A stretch of 44,238 nt of DNA, taken from Elusimicrobiota bacterium. GTDB taxonomy: Bacteria; Elusimicrobiota; Elusimicrobia; UBA1565; JACRDR01. The position numbers and the translations under genes were made by a program. Shown here one piece after another: positions 29,099 to 37,355 of this stretch; the stretch's first letter is position 1; every line of letters begins with the position of its first letter. The stretch covers positions 9,381 through 53,618 of the forward strand of contig JAPLKK010000186.1 in the NCBI GenBank assembly GCA_026388115.1, written 5' to 3'. Under the pieces are notes generated by a model. It had not been told where the DNA came from. It worked only from the letters and a program-made list of their open reading frames with translations, and ran no database searches.

Positions 29099-29643
29099 CC
29101 TTCCTTGGCGCAGACCCAGGCGAGCTCCTCCGGTTTGAGGTCGAGCGCGCCGGCGGCCTCGAGCCGCCGGGCGGCGGCGCGGGACTTCTTGACCCGGTCG
29201 GTCTTCGTCGCGACCGCTCGCCACGGAAGGCGGTTCGCTTTCAGCCACTCCACCATCCGCAGGTCGAGCTCCGTCGGGCCGACTTCGGCGTCGATCAAGG
29301 CGAAGACCATGCGCAGGCTTGCCCGTCCGGTGAGGTAGCCCGTGATCATCGCTTCCCAGCTGTCGCGCTCCCATTTCGGGCCGGTGGCGAAGCCGTAGCC
29401 GGGGAGGTCGACGAGCCAGCGGTCCTTGCCCGCGTCGAAGACGTTGATCGTCCGGGTACGGCCGGGCCGGCTCGAGACGCGCGCGAGGTCCTTGACGCCG
29501 CAGACCGCGTTGAGCAGGGTGCTCTTGCCCACGTTCGAGCGCCCGACGAACGTCACTTCCGCGGCGCAGGGCCCCAGGCGGTTGGGATCGCTCTCGCTGA
29601 GAAGGAACTTCGACGCTTCAAGGGAGCGGAAATTGGCCGCCGT
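29047..29643 (-). CDS. engB: EngB/YihA ribosome-biogenesis GTPase, unusual start
   Basis: A GTPase needed for 50S subunit assembly. All G motifs are present: G1 GRSNVGKST, G2 region RPGRTRTINVF, G3 DLPGYGF, G4 ATKTDR and G5 CAKEGYGL. The first ordinary start codon is a GTG at 29554-29556, but it would sit inside the first beta strand (EVTFVGRSNVGKS). Reading upstream in frame gives TAANFRSLEASKFLLSESDP then NRLGPCAAE, which fits EngB N-termini, back to an ACG at 29641-29643. A strong CCAGGAG Shine-Dalgarno sequence lies 5 nt before that ACG, where ATG would be expected. The resulting 198 residues match the family's usual length. So either ACG initiates, or a few bases (for example ATG) are missing. 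Confidence 0.85.
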   Translation of the reverse strand, partial: TAANFRSLEASKFLLSESDPNRLGPCAAEVTFVGRSNVGKSTLLNAVCGVKDLARVSSRPGRTRTINVFDAGKDRWLVDLPGYGFATGPKWERDSWEAMITGYLTGRASLRMVFALIDAEVGPTELDLRMVEWLKANRLPWRAVATKTDRVKKSRAAARRLEAAGALDLKPEELAWVCAKEGYGLGELRSAVLALLSS

Positions 29644-29880
29644 AAGGTCTCCTGGAGGCCAGCGCGACCAAGTCCGGCACGACGACAGCAGCTGCTTGGA
29701 TGGGCCTAAGTTGAGTCTATCATTTAGGGAAGCGGTATCGGCTGAACGACGTTGGACGTCGAATCTCCCTAAAAAAGGGATATGATTGCGAAAGTTTCCA
29801 CGGCCGAGGTGACCGGGACCGACGCTTTTCGCCCCCTTGAACCTCGGAGAGGGGATGTTTCACCAGGAGGACGCGAATAA

Positions 29881-30513
29881 ATGAGAGGGACGACACTTAG
29901 TCTGTTTGTAGCCGCAGCTTTGCTGGCGCCTGCTTTCGCGCTGGCGCAAGAGCAAGGGACGGGCAATGCCGGGGGCACGGTCTCGACGGGCCAGACGGCC
30001 TCGACCGGCCAGACCCCGGACGCGGATCAGAAAGCCGCGGTGAAGGCCGCCCGCGAGCAGCTCAAGGCGGACCGGGAAGCGGCCAAGACCGCCTGCCAGC
30101 AGGCCGGCGCCGATTGCGACGCGGCGAAGACGAAACTGAGGGCGGACCGGGAACAGACGCGGTCGATGATGCAGGCGATGCGGAAATCGCGCCAGCAGCA
30201 GGGCGGCGACGAGCAGGGCCAGCGGGCCTCCGAGCGCCGGCCGCGGCGCGGGCAACGTCATCGCGGCGAAGGCGCCGACCAGGGCGGACCCGACCAGCAG
30301 GGCCCGCCGCCGTCGCGGACCCAGGTCGACCCGAGCGATAGGCCAGAAAGCCAGGCGCAGGGCGACCAGAATCCGGGACCTGCGCAAGGCGAGCGGCGCG
30401 GACGACATCCGGGACGCCGTCGCGGCGGCCCCCGAGGCCCTCAAGGCGGACCGCGGGGCCCTCAAGGCGGCCCGCCACCGGATGGCGGAGGCGAGCCTCA
30501 AGGCGGCAACTAA
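29881..30513 (+). CDS. Secreted low-complexity Gln/Gly/Pro/Arg-rich protein
   Basis: A 210-residue exported protein with signal peptide MRGTTLSLFVAAALLAPAFA. The first mature part has tandem STGQTA units; residues about 48-105 form a charged helix (AAREQLKADREAAKTACQQA) with two cysteines; the C-terminal half is disordered and very basic, ending in repeated GGPRGPQ units and QGGN. The Shine-Dalgarno sequence CCAGGAGG lies before the ATG, and a strong intrinsic terminator follows 17 bp after the stop. Its makeup resembles the coiled-coil protein at 28360. No known domain; possible periplasmic or surface adhesion role is a guess. Confidence 0.75.
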   Translation: MRGTTLSLFVAAALLAPAFALAQEQGTGNAGGTVSTGQTASTGQTPDADQKAAVKAAREQLKADREAAKTACQQAGADCDAAKTKLRADREQTRSMMQAMRKSRQQQGGDEQGQRASERRPRRGQRHRGEGADQGGPDQQGPPPSRTQVDPSDRPESQAQGDQNPGPAQGERRGRHPGRRRGGPRGPQGGPRGPQGGPPPDGGGEPQGGN

Positions 30514-30529
30514 GGCGAATATCGCACAG

Positions 30530-30570
30530 AGCCCTTCCCGGGTTTGCGCCCGGGAAGGGCTTCTGTTTAT
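30530..30570 (+). terminator. Intrinsic terminator
   Basis: AGCCCTTCCCGGG (30530-30542) pairs perfectly with CCCGGGAAGGGCT (30549-30561) around loop TTTGCG, and the following bases TCTGTTTAT form a moderate U-tract. A 13-bp GC-rich stem 17 bp after the stop of the preceding gene makes this a confident Rho-independent terminator. Confidence 0.88.
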
Positions 30571-30652
30571 CCAGGTCTTCTTCGACAAGCGGCTCTTCTG
30601 GCGGCGGGCTCAAGGGCGCCTAACTTGTTAGACTTAGACGCCGAAGGACGCC

Positions 30653-32683
30653 ATGCCTACCGGGATCAAGCGGAGAAAAGAAACAGTCTCGGCACCAGGA
30701 TCGTGGACGGCGAGTGCCGTGCATGCGGGCGCGCTCGCCGTCATCGTCATCGCTACGCTGGCGGCGTTCTGGCCTTCGCTGAGCGGTCAGTTCCTTAACT
30801 GGGACGACTACAAGTTCTACGTCATCAATCCCCATTACCGCGGGTTGGGCTGGGCTCAGCTGCGATGGATGTTCACGACGACCTACAACGGCCCGTATCA
30901 GCCGCTCGCATGGATCTCCCTGGCCTGCGATTTCCTCCTGTGGGGGATGGACCCGTTCGGCTATCATCTGACCAGCCTGGTCCTGCACTGCCTGGCGGCC
31001 GTCGTGCTATACGGCGTGATCCAGCAGTTGCTTGCCCTGGCGAGGGGTCCGGACGGCGCCCTGCGCGCGGCCTGCGCTGTCTTCGGGACCCTTGTCTTCG
31101 CCGTCCACCCTCTTCGCGTCGAGTCCGTGGCCTGGGTCTCGGAGCGGCGAGACGTCCTCTCAGGCCTCTTCTATCTGGCGACGATCGCGGCCTACCTGAA
31201 GGCCCAGTCCCAGCAAGATCGCGCCAAAGCGAGGCTTTGGCGCACAGCAGCCTTGGCGTCGTTCGTCTTGTCGCTGCTCGCCAAGGGGATGGGGGTCACC
31301 CTTCCAGCCGTCCTATTGGTCCTCGATGTCTATCCCCTTCGCCGCCTGCCGGCCGAGCCCAGCCGCTGGTTCTCGCGCGAGTCCCGGGCCGTTTGGTTCG
31401 AGAAAGCGCCGTTCGCGGCCGCGGCTCTGGCGGCGGCGGGCATCGGGTTCTGGGGCCAGTACCACGGCGGCGTCGTCAGGCCGCTGGTGTCCTATCGCCT
31501 CGCCCAGAGGACGGCTCAGGCGTGCTACGGCTTGGCGTTCTATCTGTGGAAGACGGCGGCGCCGGTCCGCTTGTCGCCCCTTTATCCTCTCCCAAGGAGC
31601 CTCGACCCGTGGATGTGGCCGTTCTTGGTCAGCGCCGCGGCCATGGCGGCGCTGGGCGCCCTCCTGTTCCGGTTGCGAAGGCGGCACCCCGAGGGACTCG
31701 CCGCCTTCGCTCACTACCTCCTCACTCTCTCTCCGGTCATCGGTTTCGTCCAGTTCGGCCCCCAGATCGCCGCCGACCGCTACAGCTACCTCTCCTGCCT
31801 CGCGGTCGCGGTGCTGGCGGCCGGCGGCGCCGAAGAGCTCTGCGGCGCCCTCGCGCCGCGAGCTTGGACGCCGGTGCTCGTCGCGCTCGCTCTAGCCGCC
31901 GGCGCGCTCGGCGGCGCCGCTCGCCGCCAGTCGCGGGTCTGGCACGACTCGCAGACGCTCTGGCGACAGGCCGTCGCCGCCGACCCGGAAAGCGCCGCGG
32001 CGCGCAGCAATCTGGCGAGCGCGCTCTTCGTCTCCGGGTCGCAGCGCGAGGCGGTGGATCTCTATCGCCAAGCGATCGTCCTCGACCCGGAGCTCGCGGA
32101 GACTCATACCAGCTTAGGCGCGGCGCTCGACAGCCTCGGCCGCGCTCGCGAGGCTATGGGAGAGTACAGGGAGGCGGTCCGCCTTGACCCGCGCCTCGCG
32201 GACGCGCGGGCGAACCTCGGAGCCGCGCTCCTGAAGCAGGGTATGGCGGCCGAAGCGGCAGCCCAGTACCGGGAAGCGGTCTCGTTGAAGCCGGAAGAGC
32301 CGCGGCTCCAGCACGAGCTGGGCGTGGCTCTTCTGCGCCTGCGCGAACCCGCCGCAGCCGCCGAGCGGTTCCGCGCCGCGGTCCGCCTCAACCCGGACTT
32401 TGCCGATGAGCTGTTCGTGATAACGCGGGAGCTCGTCCGCGAACGCAGGTTTGAGGACGCCGCCTTCTTGCTTCGGCAGGTCCTGCGCGACAGGCCCGAG
32501 CTGGTGATGGGGCATTACAACCTCGGCGTGGTCCTCGAGGACCAGCACAGACCGCTGGACGCGGTCGAGGAATTCAAGGCCGCCTTGGCGATAGACCCGC
32601 GGCTAAGGCCGAAAGGCTCGACCCCTTATCTGGAAACCGGGCTCCGGCGTGCCCTCGAGAAGCTGCAAGCGGCTAAACCTTAG
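30653..32683 (+). CDS. TMTC-like membrane glycosyltransferase with TPR repeats
   Basis: A 676-residue inner-membrane protein. Residues about 25-430 hold 10 or more helices in the style of GT-C (PMT-like/DUF1736) proteins: FLNWDDYKFYVINP with an acidic pair after helix 1, QPLAWISLACDFLLWG, AVHPLRVESVAWVSERRDVLSG and AKGMGVTLPAVLLVLDVYPL, a set seen in eukaryotic TMTC O-mannosyltransferases and bacterial relatives. Residues about 435-670 form six or so TPR units (for example AETHTSLGAALDSLGRAREA). It probably transfers a sugar from a lipid carrier to proteins at the periplasmic face, which is inference by family. GAAGGA before the ATG. Its stop overlaps the convergent gene's stop by 4 bp. Confidence 0.85.
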   Translation: MPTGIKRRKETVSAPGSWTASAVHAGALAVIVIATLAAFWPSLSGQFLNWDDYKFYVINPHYRGLGWAQLRWMFTTTYNGPYQPLAWISLACDFLLWGMDPFGYHLTSLVLHCLAAVVLYGVIQQLLALARGPDGALRAACAVFGTLVFAVHPLRVESVAWVSERRDVLSGLFYLATIAAYLKAQSQQDRAKARLWRTAALASFVLSLLAKGMGVTLPAVLLVLDVYPLRRLPAEPSRWFSRESRAVWFEKAPFAAAALAAAGIGFWGQYHGGVVRPLVSYRLAQRTAQACYGLAFYLWKTAAPVRLSPLYPLPRSLDPWMWPFLVSAAAMAALGALLFRLRRRHPEGLAAFAHYLLTLSPVIGFVQFGPQIAADRYSYLSCLAVAVLAAGGAEELCGALAPRAWTPVLVALALAAGALGGAARRQSRVWHDSQTLWRQAVAADPESAAARSNLASALFVSGSQREAVDLYRQAIVLDPELAETHTSLGAALDSLGRAREAMGEYREAVRLDPRLADARANLGAALLKQGMAAEAAAQYREAVSLKPEEPRLQHELGVALLRLREPAAAAERFRAAVRLNPDFADELFVITRELVRERRFEDAAFLLRQVLRDRPELVMGHYNLGVVLEDQHRPLDAVEEFKAALAIDPRLRPKGSTPYLETGLRRALEKLQAAKP

Positions 32684-35600
32684 TTTCGCGCTTCGATCGC
32701 CGTCACGGTCGCGGGGCCGAGGCCGCGGACCAGCGCTTTTCGCAGGGCCGTCCGCGCGCGGGCGTCGGCGCCGGCAAGCAGCTCCTCACCGACCTGCAGC
32801 TTCTCCAGCTCGCCCAGGCTTCCATCGCTCATCTGCGCGTCCGCCCAGCGGACCAGGGCGTCCACGTCGGCGGAATGATCGTAGGCGGCCAGCGCCTCCG
32901 CCGCGCGCAGCGCCGCCGCTTGCGCTTCGCGCGGGACCAGCTCCAGCCGGCCGCGCGCCGGGTCGAGCCGCACGACGCTCCCCTCGCGCAAGATGACGGG
33001 CGTGCGCGTCTCGACGCGTGCCAGGCGCTCGCCGGCGGCGAGCCGCAGCGTCTCGACGTTCAGCCCCGCCTCGGTCCATTCGGCCGAGGGGAGGACGAGC
33101 GTGGGCACGGCCGACGCCGACGCGTCGGCCTCGGAGCCGAAGCCGGAGGTGAAGACGACTCCGCGCGAAGCGGCGAGCGCCGCCTTGTCGGCGGGCACGG
33201 CGTAAGGCGACACGAAGATGGCGCCGCCTTGCCTCGCCTTGGCGGGGTCGTACGTCAGGCGCGCCGCCACCGGCCGGCCGCGGCCCTGAGCGAGCGTCGC
33301 CCCGCTCGCGAACGCGCCGCGGGCGCGCAGCGCGCGGCGGTCCAACAGAGCCGAGGCGTGAGCGAGTTGGGCGGCGAAGGCCCGGAGCTCGGCAGCCCCG
33401 ACCCGGGGCTCGGCGGCCTCGGCATCGAGCGATTCCAAAAGACGCTTCGCGTCGATCGCCCGCGCCGCGCGGCCGGGCTCCGCCGACTCCACCGCCGCGA
33501 ACAGGGGGGTATTTCCGCCCGGCTCGCGCAGCCAGCTTGCCGCAAGCCAACGCCCGGGGCCGAGGCGGCGCAGGCCGCGCTCCGCCACGAGGCCGCCGGC
33601 CAGACCGAGCGCCTCGGGCCTGAACGCCGACAGGCCGACCTCGCCTACGGCCGCCGCGAGCCGCGCCGCGGCGGCGGGGTCCGAGCGGACATGCTCGGCC
33701 AGCGCGGACAGGCCCGCCCGGCCTTGAGCGGCGCTGGTGCGGCCATCCGGCGCCAGACGCAGGTCGCCGCGCGCGAGCGCGGACTCGACCGGCCGGTTGA
33801 ACCACAGCTCGATTGTCCTGCGGCCGATGGGCCACGAGGCGGGCACCTCGGCGAGGCCCGCGGTCCTCAAGGTGCGGTTCAGCGCCGGGCGGAGAGCCTC
33901 GCGCTCGCGGTCGCCGCCGCGATACTCGCCATAAGCCCGCGCCGTCTCCTCGGGCCGTCCGGGCTTCAAGAAAGGAAGAACTCCTTCACTCCTCATCGCG
34001 CCGGCGAGATCGCCGACTCGCCGGCCGATCTCCTCGCGGCTCGCCGCGCCCTCGAAAACGGCGGTCCTCGCGGCGTCGAACTCAAGCCCCGCGCGCAAGG
34101 CCGAGAGGAGCACGGGAACCCGCTCTTCCATCTCATCCGGCGTCGGCGCGCTGTGCTCGCGGTCGGCGGCGGCGGATACCATGCCGCCCTCGGCATGGAC
34201 GGCCAAGCCCAAGTCATAGAGGGCCCTGGCGACGAAATACAACCGCGCTTGTCCGGCCTCGCCGCCCTGCGGCGAATAGAACCGCGCTCGGAGCATCCCT
34301 CCCGCGCGCGGAGAAGTCAGATCGGCGTAGAGCTCAGCGGCGCCGGCCGGGGAGTCGAGCCGCGCCCACAGGACTTGGTCGCGGACGACGAAGGAGCCGA
34401 TGGGTTCGCGGGAGAGGGAGAACTGAGCCAGAGCGCGCCATGCGGGCGAGACCAGCTTGCCCTGCCTCGCGGCGGGCCGCTCCGAGAGGTCCAGTGCGGC
34501 CAGTTCGCCGCCCCCGGCGACTCGAAGCAAGGCGTTCGGCTGAATAAGGGCCCTGCGGCCGACGATGCCCTCGAGCCCGGCGGTCCGCGCCTCGGCGAGC
34601 GGAACCTGGACCGCAGGGTCGCGGTAGAGCCGCAGGCCGGCCCCGGTCTTCTGGTCGGCCGGGCCGACTTCGTAGCCGCCCGCGCGACGCGCGGGAGAGT
34701 AAAGGATGATCGGCTCGCTCGCATCCGCCCCGCGTCGCAGCGCGGCAAGAGCCGTGCCGTCCGCCTCGACGCGGAGCGCCGGCGCCAAGCGCGGCGAGGC
34801 GGCGGCCAAGCCCACGGTCTCGAGCGCTCGCCTCAAGAACGCCACGACCCGCCGCCAGAGGCCGCGCAGGCTGGCGCGGACCCAGTAGGTCGAGGCGGCC
34901 CATAGGCTTTCGAGCATCGAGTCGCCTCGCGCGCGATGCTCGCGGAAGATCGCCCGCGAGCCGGAACCCGCGGGCGGCTCGAGACGGAAACCGGAGCGGA
35001 GGGGGTCGTCGAATGTCCAGTCCAGGCGAGGCGTCTCGGCGCCCTCGACGGCGAAGCTGCGCGCGAGCGTGTAGGGCACGGGCTCGACCGTCGTGCTCTT
35101 CGAAGAAAGCCCGCGGATCTCGGCGCGCAAGCGCGGCGGCGAAGCCGCATCCCCGTTCTCTTTCACGAAGCGCACTTTCGGCGAGGTGCCCGCATCCCCG
35201 GCGGCGGCCGCCTGCTGCAGTTGGGCCACCGCGGCCTTCAGTTGATCCGCGTTCGAGAGGCTGGGGAGCCCCGACAGATAGGCGGCCGCGTTCCAGGAAT
35301 CGATGGCTTTCTCCACGACGCTCAGCCGCTTGCCCTTGAGCGCTCCGGCGTGCGCCTGCTCGATGGCATCCTGGGCCACCCCGCGCAGAGCCTGCTCCGA
35401 ACGCTGGCCGGCGCTCGCGTTGAGCTTCTCGATCTCGGCCTTCCCCTCGGCCTGGGCCAGCTTGTCGGCGGCGATAGAGGCGGCGTACGAGTAGAGCGCG
35501 GGGGCGTCGGTGGGCGCGGCGGATTCGGCGATCGTTCCCAGCTTGCGGACCTGCTCGATCGGAGCGAGGCCCTGAAGCTGGCGCGCCGTCCCTTCCTCAA

Positions 35601-36228
35601 TAGGACTGCCCTCCGCCAGCGCCGGCCGGCCGGTTTGAGCGTCGTAGAGGCGGTACAGCGTCGAGCCGACGGCTCCGCCGGCTCCCTCGATCTCGGCCTT
35701 CTTCGCGCCTTGCAGAGCCTGGACGGTGACATCGAGGTTGCGCACCGGGCCTGCGCCCGGGCCGCCTTCCGCTCGCTGCGGCGCCGCCGGGAGGACCCGC
35801 CGCGTCCCGTTTTCCGCCGCGCGCGGCGCGGGGCCTTCGCTCGGGCTCGCGATCTCCGCCGGAACGTTCGGTTCGACGGGCGAGACCATGGCCGCGGGGC
35901 TGGTCCGGCCCGCGGCCTCGGCTCGCCCCGCGGTAGCCGCGGAAGCGGGCGCGTTCGAAGAGGGGGAGCCCGCTATAGAAGACGGCGTTCCCGTCGGGCC
36001 TTGGAAAGTGGGCGACAACACCGGCAGGAGCGTGGGCGAGGGGACGATGGGCCGAAGCGTCACATCGGCGGGTCCGACGGAGCCCGGGCCGACGCCGCCG
36101 GGAGCGGCGCCGGGCACCGCGATGGGCACTCCGCCTCCGGGAGACGGCTGTACCATCGGCGTCGGGATGTCCTGCGCCCGGCAGAGGATCGCAGCGAGCA
36201 TCGCAGCCACGACCATCAAGGCGCGCAT
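32680..36228 (-). CDS. 1182-residue secreted protein with degenerate PEP-utiliser (swivel) domain at the C-terminus
   Basis: Signal peptide MRALMVVAAMLAAILCRAQ. Residues about 20-140 are a Pro/Ser/Thr-rich disordered linker. A helical Ala-rich region follows (about 150-330), then a long mixed alpha/beta region I cannot assign. Near residues 1010-1110 the pattern GGAIFVSPYAVPADKAALAA, GVVFTSGFGSEADASASAVP, TLVLPSAEW and later EGSVVRLDPARGRLELVP closely follows the phosphohistidine swivelling domain of PEP synthase/PPDK. The place of the catalytic TxGGxxSH motif reads TSGFGSEAD, so the phosphorylatable His is absent. A secreted protein with such a domain cannot act as a normal PEP enzyme; a binding or structural role is inferred. 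TATAAT lies 7 nt before the ATG at 36226-36228, with no Shine-Dalgarno sequence. Confidence 0.7.
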   Translation of the reverse strand: MRALMVVAAMLAAILCRAQDIPTPMVQPSPGGGVPIAVPGAAPGGVGPGSVGPADVTLRPIVPSPTLLPVLSPTFQGPTGTPSSIAGSPSSNAPASAATAGRAEAAGRTSPAAMVSPVEPNVPAEIASPSEGPAPRAAENGTRRVLPAAPQRAEGGPGAGPVRNLDVTVQALQGAKKAEIEGAGGAVGSTLYRLYDAQTGRPALAEGSPIEEGTARQLQGLAPIEQVRKLGTIAESAAPTDAPALYSYAASIAADKLAQAEGKAEIEKLNASAGQRSEQALRGVAQDAIEQAHAGALKGKRLSVVEKAIDSWNAAAYLSGLPSLSNADQLKAAVAQLQQAAAAGDAGTSPKVRFVKENGDAASPPRLRAEIRGLSSKSTTVEPVPYTLARSFAVEGAETPRLDWTFDDPLRSGFRLEPPAGSGSRAIFREHRARGDSMLESLWAASTYWVRASLRGLWRRVVAFLRRALETVGLAAASPRLAPALRVEADGTALAALRRGADASEPIILYSPARRAGGYEVGPADQKTGAGLRLYRDPAVQVPLAEARTAGLEGIVGRRALIQPNALLRVAGGGELAALDLSERPAARQGKLVSPAWRALAQFSLSREPIGSFVVRDQVLWARLDSPAGAAELYADLTSPRAGGMLRARFYSPQGGEAGQARLYFVARALYDLGLAVHAEGGMVSAAADREHSAPTPDEMEERVPVLLSALRAGLEFDAARTAVFEGAASREEIGRRVGDLAGAMRSEGVLPFLKPGRPEETARAYGEYRGGDREREALRPALNRTLRTAGLAEVPASWPIGRRTIELWFNRPVESALARGDLRLAPDGRTSAAQGRAGLSALAEHVRSDPAAAARLAAAVGEVGLSAFRPEALGLAGGLVAERGLRRLGPGRWLAASWLREPGGNTPLFAAVESAEPGRAARAIDAKRLLESLDAEAAEPRVGAAELRAFAAQLAHASALLDRRALRARGAFASGATLAQGRGRPVAARLTYDPAKARQGGAIFVSPYAVPADKAALAASRGVVFTSGFGSEADASASAVPTLVLPSAEWTEAGLNVETLRLAAGERLARVETRTPVILREGSVVRLDPARGRLELVPREAQAAALRAAEALAAYDHSADVDALVRWADAQMSDGSLGELEKLQVGEELLAGADARARTALRKALVRGLGPATVTAIEARN

Positions 36229-36235
36229 CGCCTTG

Positions 36236-36265
36236 ATTATAGTGCCGCTCACCGCGCCGCGTCCA
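36236..36265 (-). promoter_or_regulatory. Promoter for the 1182-residue protein, leaderless type
   Basis: On the minus strand TATAAT (36241-36236) lies 7 nt before the ATG, and TGGACG (36265-36260), a 4/6 match to TTGACA, lies 18 bp further up. Transcription would begin at about the A of the start codon. The rest of 36266-36481 shows no gene; it contains a GGGCCCTAAGACTAGG element (36405-36420) like those near 39200. Confidence 0.6.
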
Positions 36266-36481
36266 GTGCCGTGGAGACCCAGCCGCTGAGGGCCGAAGGT
36301 CCCGCCATCTGCGCGCACTCGCGTCCTCGGATTCCGTCGAGCGCGGAAAAAATCACGTGCCGAATGTTGCCGCGCGCACGGGCCAAACGGCCCAGCAGAG
36401 CCGTGGGCCCTAAGACTAGGGATGGAGTTCCGAAAGTCTCAGGCGTTCAAAAACGGGCGGTACTACAATTCTCGCAGACCC

Positions 36482-36676
36482 ATGGACAGCAAGAACGATC
36501 CGAAGTCGCCAGCTCCCTCCTTGCTCAAGTCCTGGGGCAAGCGCATGGCAAAAGGCAACGTGCCCATGATCCCGGTCTTCGTGGGAGGCGCTTGGAGCCT
36601 GCAAGTTCAGCGAGGCAACAAGCGGATCCTGCGAGTCGAGGTCTCGGGCAAGAAGTCTTCGGCCGGCGAAAACTAA
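36482..36676 (+). CDS. Small basic protein, unknown
   Basis: A 64-residue frame rich in Lys and Ser (about 12 Lys), MDSKNDPKSPAPSLLKSWGK onward, with a central beta-like stretch MIPVFVGGAWSLQVQRGNKR then ILRVEV. I recognise no family. Support is modest: TACAAT lies 12 nt before the ATG in the same arrangement as other start sites here, the frame has coding-like codon use, and a structured RNA/terminator region follows its stop directly. An in-frame extension to 36422 is possible but less likely. Confidence 0.5.
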   Translation: MDSKNDPKSPAPSLLKSWGKRMAKGNVPMIPVFVGGAWSLQVQRGNKRILRVEVSGKKSSAGEN

Positions 36677-36835
36677 GGGACTGGCGGCTAGGCAAACCTG
36701 CCTGAAAAAGGGCAGGCATTGATAAGGCTCTGAGTCCGCAGAGGACTCGGAGCGACCCCTCCCGGAGTTCCCCCGGGAGCACGGGCAGGTGGTTCGCTCC
36801 CTGCGCCATCCACCTGCAGTGACGCCGATTTTTTC
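36677..36835 (+). ncRNA. Candidate structured RNA with four hairpins and a U-run
   Basis: Four perfect or near-perfect stems lie in series: CCTGCC/GGCAGG (36697-36702 with 36711-36716, loop TGAAAAAG); an 11-bp stem 36727-36737 with 36743-36753 (one G-U pair, loop GCAGA); CTCCCGG/CCGGGAG (36759-36765 with 36773-36779); and GCAGGTGG/CCACCTGC (36785-36792 with 36810-36817). GGCG (36683-36686) can close the set with CGCC (36823-36826), directly followed by a T6 run (36829-36834). GGGACT at 36677-36682 could also pair with AGTTCCC in the third loop (36766-36772). A separate promoter-like TAAGAT (36876-36881) lies after it for the cupredoxin gene. No known family matches to my eye. It could be a small RNA, a terminating riboswitch-like leader, or the 3' UTR of the 64-residue gene. 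Confidence 0.5.
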
Positions 36836-36905
36836 TCGACCTGCCTTCAAGACCGGTCATTTCCGAAGAATTAGGTAAGATACAGCCTCTAAAAAAGGAG
36901 GACCC

Positions 36906-37328
36906 ATGAGCCGGTTATTGTTCGCCGCCCTGTTCTGTTTGGCTCTTTCGGCGCCGCTCGGCGCCGACGAGCATCAGCACGTCGCCCAGGCGCCCGCGAC
37001 CGCCGCCGCACAACCGCCCGCCCAGCCGGAGACCGGCGTGCGCGAGCTGGCCGCGGTGAACATCGAGTTCAGGGGCACGAAGGTCTGGGTGCCTTCGACC
37101 TTCATCGTCAGGAAGGGGGAGAAGGTGCGGCTCACCCTCATCAACAACGCCCCTTCCGGGGTGCACGGCTGGGCCTGCGACGAGCTCAACATCAAGGTCG
37201 CAGTGAACAATGACGAGAAGGACAATAAGAAGGTCGTCGAGTTCACGCCGACCCGCACGGGCCTCTTCCGCACTTACTGCCACCTGCACCCCGCCCACAT
37301 CGGCGGCGAGATACTGGTGATCGACTGA
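36906..37328 (+). CDS. Secreted cupredoxin-like copper protein
   Basis: A 140-residue periplasmic protein. Signal peptide MSRLLFAALFCLALSAPLGA, then a short His-containing and Ala/Gln/Pro-rich linker (DEHQHVAQAPA). The cupredoxin domain (about 48-140) has FRGTKVWVPSTFIVRKGEKV on the first strands, the VHGWACDELNI region with a candidate His ligand, and FRTYCHLHPAHIGGEILV at the C-terminus with candidate Cys and His ligands. The two extra His in CHLHPAH make the exact copper geometry unclear. AAAAAAGGAGG is a very strong Shine-Dalgarno sequence. It lies 27 bp before the CDF exporter, suggesting a metal-handling pair. Confidence 0.82.
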   Translation: MSRLLFAALFCLALSAPLGADEHQHVAQAPATAAAQPPAQPETGVRELAAVNIEFRGTKVWVPSTFIVRKGEKVRLTLINNAPSGVHGWACDELNIKVAVNNDEKDNKKVVEFTPTRTGLFRTYCHLHPAHIGGEILVID

Positions 37329-37349
37329 CCCCCCGCGTTTGATACACTC
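37321..37349 (+). promoter_or_regulatory. Promoter for the CDF exporter, leaderless type
   Basis: TCGACT (37321-37326, 4/6 to TTGACA), a 17-bp spacer and TACACT (37344-37349) lie before the ATG at 37356, 6 nt after the -10 box. No Shine-Dalgarno sequence. It overlaps the 3' end of the cupredoxin gene, so the exporter may be transcribed on its own as well as from upstream. Confidence 0.45.
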
Positions 37350-37355
37350 AAACGG

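Noticed and set aside
32875-34905. Long plus-strand frame opposite the 1182-residue protein
   Set aside because: Arg/Gly/Ala-rich shadow. The minus-strand frame has a signal peptide, a leaderless promoter and a domain-like end.
36680-36835. 6S RNA, RNase P RNA, tmRNA or SRP RNA
   Set aside because: None of the conserved cores (RNase P GAGGAAAGTCC, SRP GGAAGC, tmRNA TTCGA end, 6S long bulged rod) is present.
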